Positions 1 to 8,439 of a stretch of DNA of 64,000 bases are shown here, one piece after another. The notes below the pieces were generated by a model. It saw only the letters and a program-made list of their open reading frames with translations. It made no database searches and was not told the DNA's origin. Source of the DNA: CAYNRE01 sp964399535 (GTDB taxonomy: Bacteria > Planctomycetota > Planctomycetia > Pirellulales > CAYNRE01); the NCBI GenBank assembly GCA_964399535.1, contig CAYNRE010000046.1, positions 1-64,000 of the forward strand, given 5' to 3'. A program made the translations under genes and the position numbers. Within the stretch, counting starts at the first letter, position 1; every line of letters begins with the position of its first letter.

Positions 1-1080
1 GGCCCGATCAACCTCCGCCCGGCGACCGTCCTCGCCCCCATGGTCGGCGTCACGGACAGGGTTTTCCGGCGTCTGATTCGCTACCAGACCGGCTGCGGGC
101 TCATCATGACGGAGTTTACGAGTTCGCATGGCATCGTCGCCAACGCGAAACAGACCGCGAAGGGCAAGACCAACCGCACCTTTCGTTATCTCTATTTCGA
201 TCCCGAAGAACATCCCATCTCTGCCCAGCTCTTCGGCGCGGATCCGGACGTCATGGCCGACGCCGCCCGCTATTGCCAGGATCAGGGGTTCGACATCATC
301 GACATCAATTTCGGTTGCCCGGTGAAGAAGGTGCTGGGGCGATGCCGGGGGGGCTTTCTGTTGAGTCAGCCCTCGACGGCGCTGGAAATCGTTTCCCGGG
401 TGCGCGAAGCGGTGCCGGCCTCGGTGCCGGTTACGGTCAAGATGCGCCGCGGCATCGACGATACGCTCGAGAGCCGAGAGAAATTCTTCGAGATCTTCGA
501 CGGGGCGTTTGCCCGCGGGGTGGCCGCCATAACCGTGCATGGCCGCACCGTGGTTCAGCGCTACAACGGGCCCAGCCGCTGGGAGTTTCTCCGCGAGGTA
601 AAGCGTCATGCCGGCAATCGCACGGTATTGGGCAGCGGCGACCTGTTCACTCCGGCCAGTTGCCTGGAGATGATCTCCCAGACCGGGGTCGATGGCGTGA
701 CGGCGGCCCGGGGGGCGATTGGCAACCCCTGGATTTTCGGCCAGGCCCGCGCGCTGGCCGAGGGGCGGCCGCTGCCCGACCCCCCCTCGCTGCTGGAACA
801 GCGCGAGGTGATTGCCGAGCACTACCGGCTGGCCGAAGAGATTTACGGGTCGGAAAAGGTGGGCCAGGTGATGCGCAAGTTCGGCATCAAGTACTCGCAG
901 CTGCACCCGCAACCGCTCGAGGTGCGCGAGGCGTTTATCAGCGTGCGCCGGCCCGGCCAATGGCACGAAGTGCTCGATCGCTGGTACGCGGAGGACCTGC
1001 CGGGCCGGCACCTCAACCCTTGGGGCGACGACAGCGGAGATGGGCCGGACGAGGCGGAGAGCTGCGACGAGGCGGCATGA
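1..1080 (+). CDS. dus: tRNA-dihydrouridine synthase, 5' end outside window
   Basis: Flavin-dependent reductase that converts uridine to dihydrouridine in the D-loop of tRNAs (cytoplasm). The frame is open from base 1, and the residues before the first ATG at 40 (LRPATVLAPM) are the normal start of the Dus TIM barrel, so the true start lies upstream and only a few N-terminal residues are missing. Seen: the INFGCPVKKV motif carrying the catalytic cysteine, the VTVKMRRG strand, the ITVHGRT segment with the active-site His/Arg, and the GAIGNPWIF phosphate-binding loop. The acidic C-terminal tail (DDSGDGPDEAE) is extra to the fold. Which Dus subfamily (A, B, C or an archaeal-like group) it belongs to cannot be told by eye. 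The gene converges on the sigma factor gene downstream. Confidence 0.93.
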   Translation, partial: GPINLRPATVLAPMVGVTDRVFRRLIRYQTGCGLIMTEFTSSHGIVANAKQTAKGKTNRTFRYLYFDPEEHPISAQLFGADPDVMADAARYCQDQGFDIIDINFGCPVKKVLGRCRGGFLLSQPSTALEIVSRVREAVPASVPVTVKMRRGIDDTLESREKFFEIFDGAFARGVAAITVHGRTVVQRYNGPSRWEFLREVKRHAGNRTVLGSGDLFTPASCLEMISQTGVDGVTAARGAIGNPWIFGQARALAEGRPLPDPPSLLEQREVIAEHYRLAEEIYGSEKVGQVMRKFGIKYSQLHPQPLEVREAFISVRRPGQWHEVLDRWYAEDLPGRHLNPWGDDSGDGPDEAESCDEAA

Positions 1081-1359
1081 GCGCCGACGCCCTTGCATGG
1101 CTGCCGCTGGTCGGTTCCGCGGTGGCATCGCCCTAGGGTGACTTACCCTGCGGAGCGCTTCTTCTCTCGCAGCGACCGGCCGGCTGACCAATTCGACGAG
1201 AGCCGGGCTGCACCCGCCCGCGGTTTGACCAGCCAGTACCTAACGGTCACCACGACGCAGATCGCACCCAGGACTCCGGCCTTTGGCTGGGGAACCGAAA
1301 CTGCGGCAGCCGGAGATTGAGAATCTGCGGGCAGTGCCAAGCGCCCCTCGCCCCCGGCG

Positions 1360-1384
1360 CTCCCCCGCCGCGAGGGCGGGGGAG
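1360..1384. terminator. GC-rich hairpin between convergent genes
   Basis: The 399-nt gap 1081-1479 lies between the 3' ends of the dus gene (plus) and the sigma factor gene (minus). I see no gene in it. The only clear structure is a perfect 10-bp stem, CTCCCCCGCC at 1360-1369 with GGCGGGGGAG at 1375-1384, around a 5-nt loop. There is no T-run on either side, so a role as bidirectional terminator is inferred from position only. Confidence 0.35.
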
Positions 1385-1479
1385 AAGGCTATGCGGCGGC
1401 TCCGGGCGCGTTCAGGAGTTCCGGCCGATGGGTAGTCCTGGCAGATGGCCAATCCCGGCGGGGTCGCCGCCGAGTAGTG

Positions 1480-3288
1480 TTACAGGGCCTCGTTGATTTC
1501 TTGATCGACGAAGCCGGCCAACTGGCGGCAGCGAACCGGATGCTGCAGCTTGCGGACCGCCTTGGCTTCGATCTGCCGGACTCGCTCGCGGGTGACCGAG
1601 AAGATCTTGCCCACTTCTTCCAGCGTGTAGGCGTATCCATCGGCCAGCCCGTAGCGGAGCTTGAGAATCTCGCGCTCGCGATAGTTCAGGCCTTCGAGCA
1701 CCGCTTGAATCCGCAGTTTGAGATGCTCCTGGTTCACGTCCTGCAGCGGATCGACCTCCCGGTCTTCCTCGACGAATTCGCCGAAGAAGCTGTCATCGTG
1801 GTCCCCCACCGGCTGGTCGAGCGACAACGGCTGGCGGGTCATTTTCAGCACGCAGTTGGTCTCATCGATCGACAGGCCCGCCGCGGCCGCTGTTTCCTCG
1901 ATCGAGGGCTCATGGCCGTTACGCTGCAACAGATCGCGGCTGACATTGCGCACTCGGCTCATGGTGTCGATCATGTGCACCGGCAGACGAATCGTGCGGC
2001 TCTGGTCGGCGATGGCCCGGGTGATCGCCTGGCGAATCCACCAGGTGGCGTAAGTCGAGAACTTGTAGCCTCGGGCGTGTTCGAACTTGTCCACGGCCCG
2101 CATCAGGCCGGTGTTCCCCTCTTGGATCAGGTCGAGGAAGCTGAGCCCGCGGTTGCGATAGCGCTTGGCGATGGAGACCACGAGCCGCAAATTACCGGCG
2201 GAGAGTACGCGCTTGGCGGCGTCGTACTTCTCCTGGTACTGGCGAATCCGGCTCAGGCGGCGGGCCAGCGTGGCGGGGCTTTCCAGGGTAATCCTCATGA
2301 GCTGGTGCAGCTCTTTGCGCAGCGTTTCGGCCACGGTGCCCTGGGCGGCCGATTCCGGCACGCGCAGCTGGTCCTGGATCTGGCTCATGCGCTCGGAGAT
2401 CTGCGAGAGTTTTTCCAGCAGCGGCTGCAACCGTTGGGTGCGCAGCAGCAGTTCCTCGACCAGCCGCACGGCCTTGTTGCGGCGAACCACCAGTTGCTTC
2501 CAGGCGGCACGGCGCTCTTTCATGGGGCGGCGCTTGTTAATCGCCACGCGGTAGTCGCGAACATTCTGACGCAGCAGGTGGTCGATCGTTTTCAGATTGG
2601 GACCCAAGAGGGCCATGATCTGTTTCTTCTCGGCCGCGTCGGTCACCGACACATCCATCGTGCGGTCCAGACGCAGTTCGCCACAGCCCACCTTGCGCAA
2701 GAGGCCCACCGCGCCCTGCAACACATAGTCGCTGGCCAAAATGGTGCGGCGGTACCGGGTGCGCCAGCGCTCGATATCGCGGGCCGAGCTGATCTCTTCG
2801 GCGCGCGAGAGGAGCGAGATTTCCCCCATTTGCATCAGATAGATGCGCACTGGGTCGTCGATGCGGGCCGTGGGGTCGATCGTTTCGTCGTGATCTTCGC
2901 CGGCCTCGTCTTCTTCGATCGGGCGGTCCAATTCCTCCTCGGCCCGATCCTCGTCCAGCTCATGCGTTTCGTCGCCGGAGTGGGCGTCGATCGGGTGCTC
3001 GTCGCGCGCTTCGAGCTCGGGGCCATCGTGCAACTCGTCGAGCGCTGGCCGCGCCGCGCCGCGCCGACCCGGTTTGGCGGGCTTCTCCGCGCGGGGCTTG
3101 GCCGGGCTCTTGGCGGCCCCGCTTTGGCGCGGGCTTCGGGCGGCCGACCCCGACGTGCTACGGCGAACGCGAGGCTGGCTGGGCGAACGATGCGAGCGTG
3201 AGGTCTTTCGCAAGGCTGGGTCCTTCACCGAGGTGGTTCCTGTCGGCTCGCCATGCCCGGGAGAGCCGATTCGCTGGCAACCGAACAT
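1480..3288 (-). CDS. rpoD: RNA polymerase primary sigma factor (RpoD/SigA type)
   Basis: Housekeeping sigma-70 factor that directs RNA polymerase to promoters. Order (602 aa): a Lys/Arg/Pro/Ser-rich segment at about 22-80, a very acidic stretch at 85-140, region 1.2 at about 142-175 (DPVRIYLMQMGEISLL), a charged non-conserved insert to about 360, region 2 at 364-440 with the RYRNRGLSFLDLIQEGN and FSTYATWWIRQAI blocks, region 3, and region 4 at about 530-580 with the HTH segment TLEEVGKIFSVTRERVRQIE. A standard region 1.1 is not recognisable. The track start at 3288 has no Shine-Dalgarno; GTG at 3228 follows AGGAA and would remove 20 residues. The gene is monocistronic and diverges from the carboxylase gene. 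Confidence 0.95.
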   Translation of the reverse strand: MFGCQRIGSPGHGEPTGTTSVKDPALRKTSRSHRSPSQPRVRRSTSGSAARSPRQSGAAKSPAKPRAEKPAKPGRRGAARPALDELHDGPELEARDEHPIDAHSGDETHELDEDRAEEELDRPIEEDEAGEDHDETIDPTARIDDPVRIYLMQMGEISLLSRAEEISSARDIERWRTRYRRTILASDYVLQGAVGLLRKVGCGELRLDRTMDVSVTDAAEKKQIMALLGPNLKTIDHLLRQNVRDYRVAINKRRPMKERRAAWKQLVVRRNKAVRLVEELLLRTQRLQPLLEKLSQISERMSQIQDQLRVPESAAQGTVAETLRKELHQLMRITLESPATLARRLSRIRQYQEKYDAAKRVLSAGNLRLVVSIAKRYRNRGLSFLDLIQEGNTGLMRAVDKFEHARGYKFSTYATWWIRQAITRAIADQSRTIRLPVHMIDTMSRVRNVSRDLLQRNGHEPSIEETAAAAGLSIDETNCVLKMTRQPLSLDQPVGDHDDSFFGEFVEEDREVDPLQDVNQEHLKLRIQAVLEGLNYREREILKLRYGLADGYAYTLEEVGKIFSVTRERVRQIEAKAVRKLQHPVRCRQLAGFVDQEINEAL

Positions 3289-3674
3289 CGCATTTCGGGT
3301 GCCGGGACCGTGACGAACCTCGGTGATCGGTCACAACTTCAATCCTAGAGGTAAGTTGCAAGAAAGGGGCAAATCTGGCGCGCCTGGGTCGCCCGGAGTC
3401 CAGGTTTCGCCCGGGCAACAGGCGCCCGAGCGCGCGTGGCGAAATGGCCACAACGTGGCAGCTTTCAAGCAACTAGCACCGCCGCGCGGGGGCGGCCTTG
3501 GGCCCCCAGCCTGTGGGTGGTTTGCGGTTTGCCGTGACCCCGCGTTGCCCTGACGGCCCGGGGGGCGGGACACTGTCTGTTTCCCCTCGCTTGGGCTGGT
3601 ATGATGGCGGATTACCCCTTGCACGACCGGCCCCACGCGAGCACCCCGTGGCTTCTTCAAGCACCGCCGCGCCT
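3289..3674. other. divergent intergenic region, no gene seen
   Basis: About 385 nt separate the divergently transcribed sigma factor and carboxyltransferase genes, so both promoters should be here. I could not identify a convincing -35/-10 pair. The carboxyltransferase frame is open upstream of its ATG from 3498, but that part reads as GC-rich non-coding sequence with no domain-like protein. Confidence 0.4.
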
Positions 3675-5306
3675 ATGAAAACCACCCCGGCCACCCCCGA
3701 AAACTTGGCAGAGCTCGTGGCCCAGCTCCGGGCCGATGAAGACAAGCTGGCCCAGGGCGGGGGCGCGAAAGCCATCGCCCGGCAGCACGAAAAAGGCCGC
3801 CTGACGGCCCGGGAACGAGTCGCTCGGCTTCTGGACGAGGGTTCGGAGCTATTCGAACTGGGCCTTTGGGCCGGCTGGCAGATGTACGACTCGTGGGGCG
3901 GCGCCCCCGGCGCGGGCGTGGTAACCGGCACGGGCCTGATCTCCGGGCGGCGGCACATGATCATTGCCAACGACGCCACGGTGAAGGCGGGGGCCTTCTT
4001 TCCGGCCACTGCCAAGAAGGTGCTGCGAGCGCAACGGATCGCGATGCAGAACCGGCTGCCGCTGGTGTACCTGGTCGACTCGGCGGGCGTATTCCTTCCC
4101 CTGCAGGAAGACGTGTTCCCGGACGAGGACGACTTCGGCCGCATTTTTCGCAACAACGCCGTGATCTCGGCGGCGGGCATCGGCCAGGTGGCTGCCATCA
4201 TGGGCAACTGCGTGGCGGGCGGGGGTTATTTGCCCGTGCTGTGCGACAAGCTGCTGATGACCGAAGGGTCGGGGTTGTACCTGGCCGGTCCGGCGCTGGT
4301 GCGCAGCGCCATTGGCCAGCGCGTTTCGCACGAGGAGTTGGGGGGCGCGGCCATGCACGCCCAAGTCAGCGGCACGATCGACTTTCGCGACCCCACCGAC
4401 GAGGCCTGTCTGGATCGCCTGCGACGCTTGCTTTCGGCCGTGGCGCCCGATCCGCCCACCCCGGCGGCGCCGTTTCAGAGATACCCGTCGCGGGAACCGG
4501 CCCGCCCTGGCAGCGACGTTTACGACCTGGTGAAACCCAGCCCCCGGTTCGATTACGAAGTGCGCGAGGTGTTGGCCACGATCGTCGATGCCGACAGCTT
4601 CGACGAATACAAGGCCGAGTACGGGCAAACGCTGGTCTGCGGCACCGCCCGCATCGGCGGTTTTCCCGTGGGAATCGTGGCCAATCAGCACCACCAGGTG
4701 CGTCCGGCCTCGGGGCCGATTCAATTCGGCGGCGTGCTTTACGTGGATAGCGCGGAAAAGGCGGCCCGGTTCATTATGAACTGCAACCAGGACTGGCTGC
4801 CGATCGTCTTCCTGCAAGATGTCAATGGTTTCATGGTGGGCCGCGACAGCGAGCAGTCGGGCATCATTAAGGCCGGGGCCAAGCTGGTCAACGCCATTTC
4901 CAACAGCCGGGTGCCGAAGCTCACCGTGCTGGTGGGCGGCTCGTTTGGGGCGGGAAACTACGCCCTTTGCGGCAAAGCCTTCGACCCGCGCCTGATCATG
5001 GCCTGGCCCCAGGCGCGCTGTGCGGTGATGGGGGGCGACCAGGCCACGAGCACGTTGCTCGACATTACCGTGCAAAGCCTGGAGCGGCAGGGGCATCCGG
5101 TCGACGCCGCCGAACTGGCCGCCCTGCGCGAAAAGGTGAAGGGAGACTACGATCGGCAAATGGAGGTGCGCTACGGCGCGGCCCGGGGCTGGATCGACAA
5201 AATCATCGACCCGGCCCAGACGCGCGAGGCCCTGATCGCGTCGCTGGAAATCTCGACCCGCCAGGCGAGCGACGAGCCGTTCAAGCTGGGCGTGTTCCAG
5301 GTGTAA
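3675..5306 (+). CDS. acyl-CoA carboxylase carboxyltransferase (beta) subunit
   Basis: Transfers the carboxyl group from carboxybiotin to an acyl-CoA. It is a 543-aa protein with both crotonase-like halves of the carboxyltransferase fold. Seen: ARERVARLLDEGSELFELG near the N-terminus; the NDATVKAGAFFPATAKK and LVDSAGVFLPLQEDVFPDEDD segments typical of the propionyl/methylcrotonyl/geranyl-CoA group; VAGGGYLPVLCD; and in the second half FLQDVNGFMVG and GGSFGAGNYALCG, the oxyanion-hole region. ATG at 3675 is chosen because it begins just before the conserved N-terminus; the frame is open to 3498, and GTG 3648 is a second option. No biotin carboxylase or biotin-carrier subunit is adjacent, so the partner must lie elsewhere. 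The acyl substrate cannot be assigned; the motif set leans toward methylcrotonyl-CoA carboxylase. Confidence 0.9.
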   Translation: MKTTPATPENLAELVAQLRADEDKLAQGGGAKAIARQHEKGRLTARERVARLLDEGSELFELGLWAGWQMYDSWGGAPGAGVVTGTGLISGRRHMIIANDATVKAGAFFPATAKKVLRAQRIAMQNRLPLVYLVDSAGVFLPLQEDVFPDEDDFGRIFRNNAVISAAGIGQVAAIMGNCVAGGGYLPVLCDKLLMTEGSGLYLAGPALVRSAIGQRVSHEELGGAAMHAQVSGTIDFRDPTDEACLDRLRRLLSAVAPDPPTPAAPFQRYPSREPARPGSDVYDLVKPSPRFDYEVREVLATIVDADSFDEYKAEYGQTLVCGTARIGGFPVGIVANQHHQVRPASGPIQFGGVLYVDSAEKAARFIMNCNQDWLPIVFLQDVNGFMVGRDSEQSGIIKAGAKLVNAISNSRVPKLTVLVGGSFGAGNYALCGKAFDPRLIMAWPQARCAVMGGDQATSTLLDITVQSLERQGHPVDAAELAALREKVKGDYDRQMEVRYGAARGWIDKIIDPAQTREALIASLEISTRQASDEPFKLGVFQV

Positions 5307-5427
5307 GACCGCGCGGCCAACGCAGTCTCACTTAGGCTCCAGGCTCGGCCTGCCAGCCCCGCTTCTGCCCGCGCGCTCAGCGGCCAGTCTTGCCGGGGTG
5401 CGGCCCGAAAACTCGCCAAGCGCCGGC

Positions 5428-6987
5428 TTACGAGGGGGGCCGGCGGTGGAAGCCAGTGGCCAGGCTGCCGGCTCCCACCGCCACGGCGAGCCATACCAGG
5501 CAGATCGCGGCAACCTGGTCTTCCACGCCGTAGTGAATCAGGTTGAACAACCGCAGGGCCACCGTGGTCACTCCCGGGGGCACCACCAGAATACTTGCGC
5601 CCACGTCGGCCGTGGCTACCGAGAGCGCCAGAAGCAGCGCCGCAACCAGCGAACGGCGAGCCATCGGCAGCGCGACGCGCAGCGTCACCTGGAGCGGACG
5701 GAGCCCTTCGAGTCGGGCGGCGTCGGCCAGCAAGCGGGGCAGGGGGTGCAGGCCGGCAAACGCCACGAGCCAGGCGAGCGGAAGCGCCCGCAGCCCCACG
5801 GCCAACAGGCTGGGCACCACCGAGCGGTCGTAAAGCTGTGTGAACCCGGGGATCTCGGGGCGGTTAAAAGCCCAGATCAGGGCCTGGCCAATCGCCGGGG
5901 CAGGAAGCGCCAAGAGCAGCCCCAGCCCCAGGACCAGTGAAGCCAGGTTGCCGTCGCGCTGCCAGCGGCGGCTTTCGACCAGCAAGGCCAGCAGCGTTGC
6001 CAGGCCGGCCCCCAGCAGACCGATCAGACAGGTCCAGCCCCACTCGTCCGCGTAGCGCGCGGGGCATTGAGCAATCAGTTGCAGCAGTTTCAACAGCGAC
6101 CAGCGACGGTGCCAGGTGGTTCCGTCGTTGCTGACCAGGATTCCGGCCCGATAGATCAGATCTCCGACCGGTACCGCCACGACGACGAAAACCAGGGCCC
6201 AGACCGCCAGCGACCAGCCCAACGAGCGAGGGGGCGGCGCGGGCGGCTGCCAAGCGGGAACCAACGCCCGGGGGGCCCAGCGCGGAACGAGGACCGCAAC
6301 CAGCCCCAGGGTTCCCACGATCAAGACGGCCATCGGCCACAGCCGCAGCGTGGCTCCGGGCAGGCTTTCGCCCAAGGCCAACTCGGTGTACAGCTCCTCG
6401 GCGAATGTGCGCACTTGGAATAAGTCGGTCACCGTGATCTCGGTGGCCGTGCTGCAGGCGATCCAGGCCAGGGCGGCGGAGAGCCAGGGTACCAGCCGCC
6501 GTAGCGTTACCCGAAAAAACACGCCGGCGGGCGAAAGCTCGAGCCGGGCCGCGTCTTCCCAGTCGGGTTCCAACTGGCGGATGCCGGTCGCCAGGATCCA
6601 AGTGGCCCAGGGCACCGCGGCCATGGCGTGGATCCAAGCCGCCCCCCAGATGCCCGCCAGGCGCGGGCCGATAGTCGTTTGTCGGGTCCACCACCCCTCG
6701 GGGCCGAAGCCCGCTTGCCAGCCGGCGGCGACCACGACGAGCGGGGCCCAGATCATGCCCAAGAGCAACCGCTCGGCCAGGGCGTGGGCCCACAACCGGC
6801 GGCGGGCCAGCCCCCAGGCGAGAATGAGCGCGGTGGGCAAGGCCAGGGCGGCCACCGCCAAGACGAGCTGCCCCGTGGTTTGCAGGAGACGCAAGCCCCG
6901 CAAGTCGACTTCGATTACCTGGCTTGCCGAAACCGCCAGCGGCACCACGGCGTCGTACTGCCCGAGGAGTTCCACCAATTTACGCAT
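5428..6987 (-). CDS. ABC transporter permease, two fused permease halves
   Basis: Inner-membrane protein of 519 aa with about a dozen hydrophobic segments, organised as two homologous permease domains as in the iron(III) (FbpB/SfuB) and thiamine (ThiP) transporters. Each half has the cytoplasmic EAA-type loop that contacts the ATPase: EDAARLELSPAGVFFRVTLRR in the first half and DAARLEGLRPLQVTLRVALP in the second. No ATP-binding or solute-binding gene lies next to it, so the substrate is unknown; ferric iron is the commonest one for this architecture. It is convergent with the carboxyltransferase gene and divergent from the lipoprotein gene. Confidence 0.85.
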   Translation of the reverse strand: MRKLVELLGQYDAVVPLAVSASQVIEVDLRGLRLLQTTGQLVLAVAALALPTALILAWGLARRRLWAHALAERLLLGMIWAPLVVVAAGWQAGFGPEGWWTRQTTIGPRLAGIWGAAWIHAMAAVPWATWILATGIRQLEPDWEDAARLELSPAGVFFRVTLRRLVPWLSAALAWIACSTATEITVTDLFQVRTFAEELYTELALGESLPGATLRLWPMAVLIVGTLGLVAVLVPRWAPRALVPAWQPPAPPPRSLGWSLAVWALVFVVVAVPVGDLIYRAGILVSNDGTTWHRRWSLLKLLQLIAQCPARYADEWGWTCLIGLLGAGLATLLALLVESRRWQRDGNLASLVLGLGLLLALPAPAIGQALIWAFNRPEIPGFTQLYDRSVVPSLLAVGLRALPLAWLVAFAGLHPLPRLLADAARLEGLRPLQVTLRVALPMARRSLVAALLLALSVATADVGASILVVPPGVTTVALRLFNLIHYGVEDQVAAICLVWLAVAVGAGSLATGFHRRPPS

Positions 6988-7173
6988 GGCACCAATTTAG
7001 CCAGGGGGGAACGCCGAATGGGGGCCTGGCGGACCAGTTTCTCTTGGCACTTGCCAGACCGCCTGGTTATAGTCCGGCCGCTCTTGCTGGGCAGCAGGGT
7101 AATTCGCTTGTCCTGGCGCCGGTATTCCCACCGGCCCCCTGCACCCCTAGGCCGTGAAACGACGAGACCTTCG

Positions 7174-7863
7174 ATGCGATCGCGGAACCAGCGACCGGTC
7201 CGCCCGGCCTTGGTAATTGGGCTGATCTTGTTGGCCGGATGCGCCGAGCTGCCCAAGTACAGTTGGTTCGGAAAGCCGGCGACTTCGGCCGACGGCACAC
7301 CGGTGGTACCGACCCCCAGCGACTATTTGGCCGAGTTGAAGGCGACGGCATCGCACGCCGATCGCCTCAGCGAGACGGAACGCCAGGAGATTTCAGCCCA
7401 ACTCTGCCAGGGGCTGCGGACCGAGCAAGACGTATTGCTCCGCTGCCAGGTGCTGGAAACCCTGGCGGCGCTGAAAACCGAGCAGGGCGACGCCATGTTG
7501 CGGGTAGGGCTGCAGGATCCGGACCGCGACGTCCGGGTTGTGTGCTGCGATGCCTGGGGTTGCCGCGGCAGTGAGGAAGCCGTGCGGCTGATGAGCACGA
7601 TCCTGGCCAATGATGCCGACCCCGACGTACGGATGGCCGCGGCCCGCGCCCTGGGCAAATTGGGCGATCGACAAGGCATTGAGGCACTGGGCGCGGCGCT
7701 TCAGGACAATGACCCCGCGTTGCAGCACTGCGCCGTGGCCTCGCTCCGCGAGATTACCGGCGAGAACCTAGGCGCTGACGTGAATGCCTGGATCGCTTAC
7801 GTCCAACAGGGAGCACCCGAGCGCGAGATTTCGCTGGCCGAGCGACTCTTCCGCTGGTATTAG
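7174..7863 (+). CDS. HEAT-repeat lipoprotein
   Basis: Predicted lipoprotein of 229 aa, function unknown. The N-terminus has a basic start, a hydrophobic core and the lipobox LLAGC with the lipidated cysteine at residue 23. The rest consists of alpha-helical HEAT-like repeats (DPDRDVRVVCCDAWGCRGSE, DPDVRMAAARALGKLGDRQG, DPALQHCAVASLREITGE) that normally serve as protein-binding scaffolds. The frame is open far upstream (from 6628), but that part lies antisense to the permease gene; ATG 7174 is chosen because it gives a proper signal peptide. It is divergent from the permease, and nothing in the context tells its partner. Confidence 0.85.
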   Translation: MRSRNQRPVRPALVIGLILLAGCAELPKYSWFGKPATSADGTPVVPTPSDYLAELKATASHADRLSETERQEISAQLCQGLRTEQDVLLRCQVLETLAALKTEQGDAMLRVGLQDPDRDVRVVCCDAWGCRGSEEAVRLMSTILANDADPDVRMAAARALGKLGDRQGIEALGAALQDNDPALQHCAVASLREITGENLGADVNAWIAYVQQGAPEREISLAERLFRWY

Positions 7864-8439
7864 CCCACGCTCGGCGAGGCACCCCCTGAGGGCTGGGCAG
7901 ACCGGTCCAGTTTGCCTCATCGTAACCCCCCCTCGTCGAGCGCAAAGCGGACCGGCGCGGAGGGCCAGACGCGGCGAGCCATTCTCCGAGCTGGATGTCT
8001 GCGCAAAGGGTTCCGACCGATCGGCGGGAAGGTTGTCCGACCTGGAGAAAATGGCCCGACGTAGCAGCCAAACCCCCTCGGGCGACTGCCCCCTGGGAGC
8101 GGAGTTTTCCGGCGTTAACTCCTCACGGTTTCTTGATTTCAAAGCGATGGACTCGACCGCTGGAAACGCCGATACCAGTGGTACCGGTTGAAGCTTTCGG
8201 CGACCGTGCGGCTGCCGTCGCCGACGTGTCGTTCGCCGCTCCCAGTCAGAGAAAGGGGGGCGGCAACCGGGACGCGGGGCAATGAGTTGCCCGGCGGTCG
8301 ACGGCAAACAGTCAGGCGGACCCGCCAGCGACCGGCAAGCCAGTCCGAGCAGTGCGTTGGTGCTGAGCGAGCCCCCGCGCGGAACGATCGTCCCCCCCTT
8401 ACCGCCTGACTCCCTTCCACCTGCGGATTAAGCCCGGTT
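7864..8439. other. 576-nt intergenic region with a long-range inverted repeat
   Basis: No convincing gene on either strand. It contains a perfect 10-bp inverted repeat, AGTCAGGCGG at 8310-8319 and CCGCCTGACT at 8402-8411, enclosing 82 nt and ending 28 nt before the next start codon. It could close a large leader-RNA structure for the secreted protein gene that follows, or be coincidental. Confidence 0.35.

Noticed and set aside
3849..5159. 436-codon open frame on the minus strand
   Set aside because: Entirely antisense to the carboxyltransferase gene, no domain motifs, explained by GC-rich third positions.
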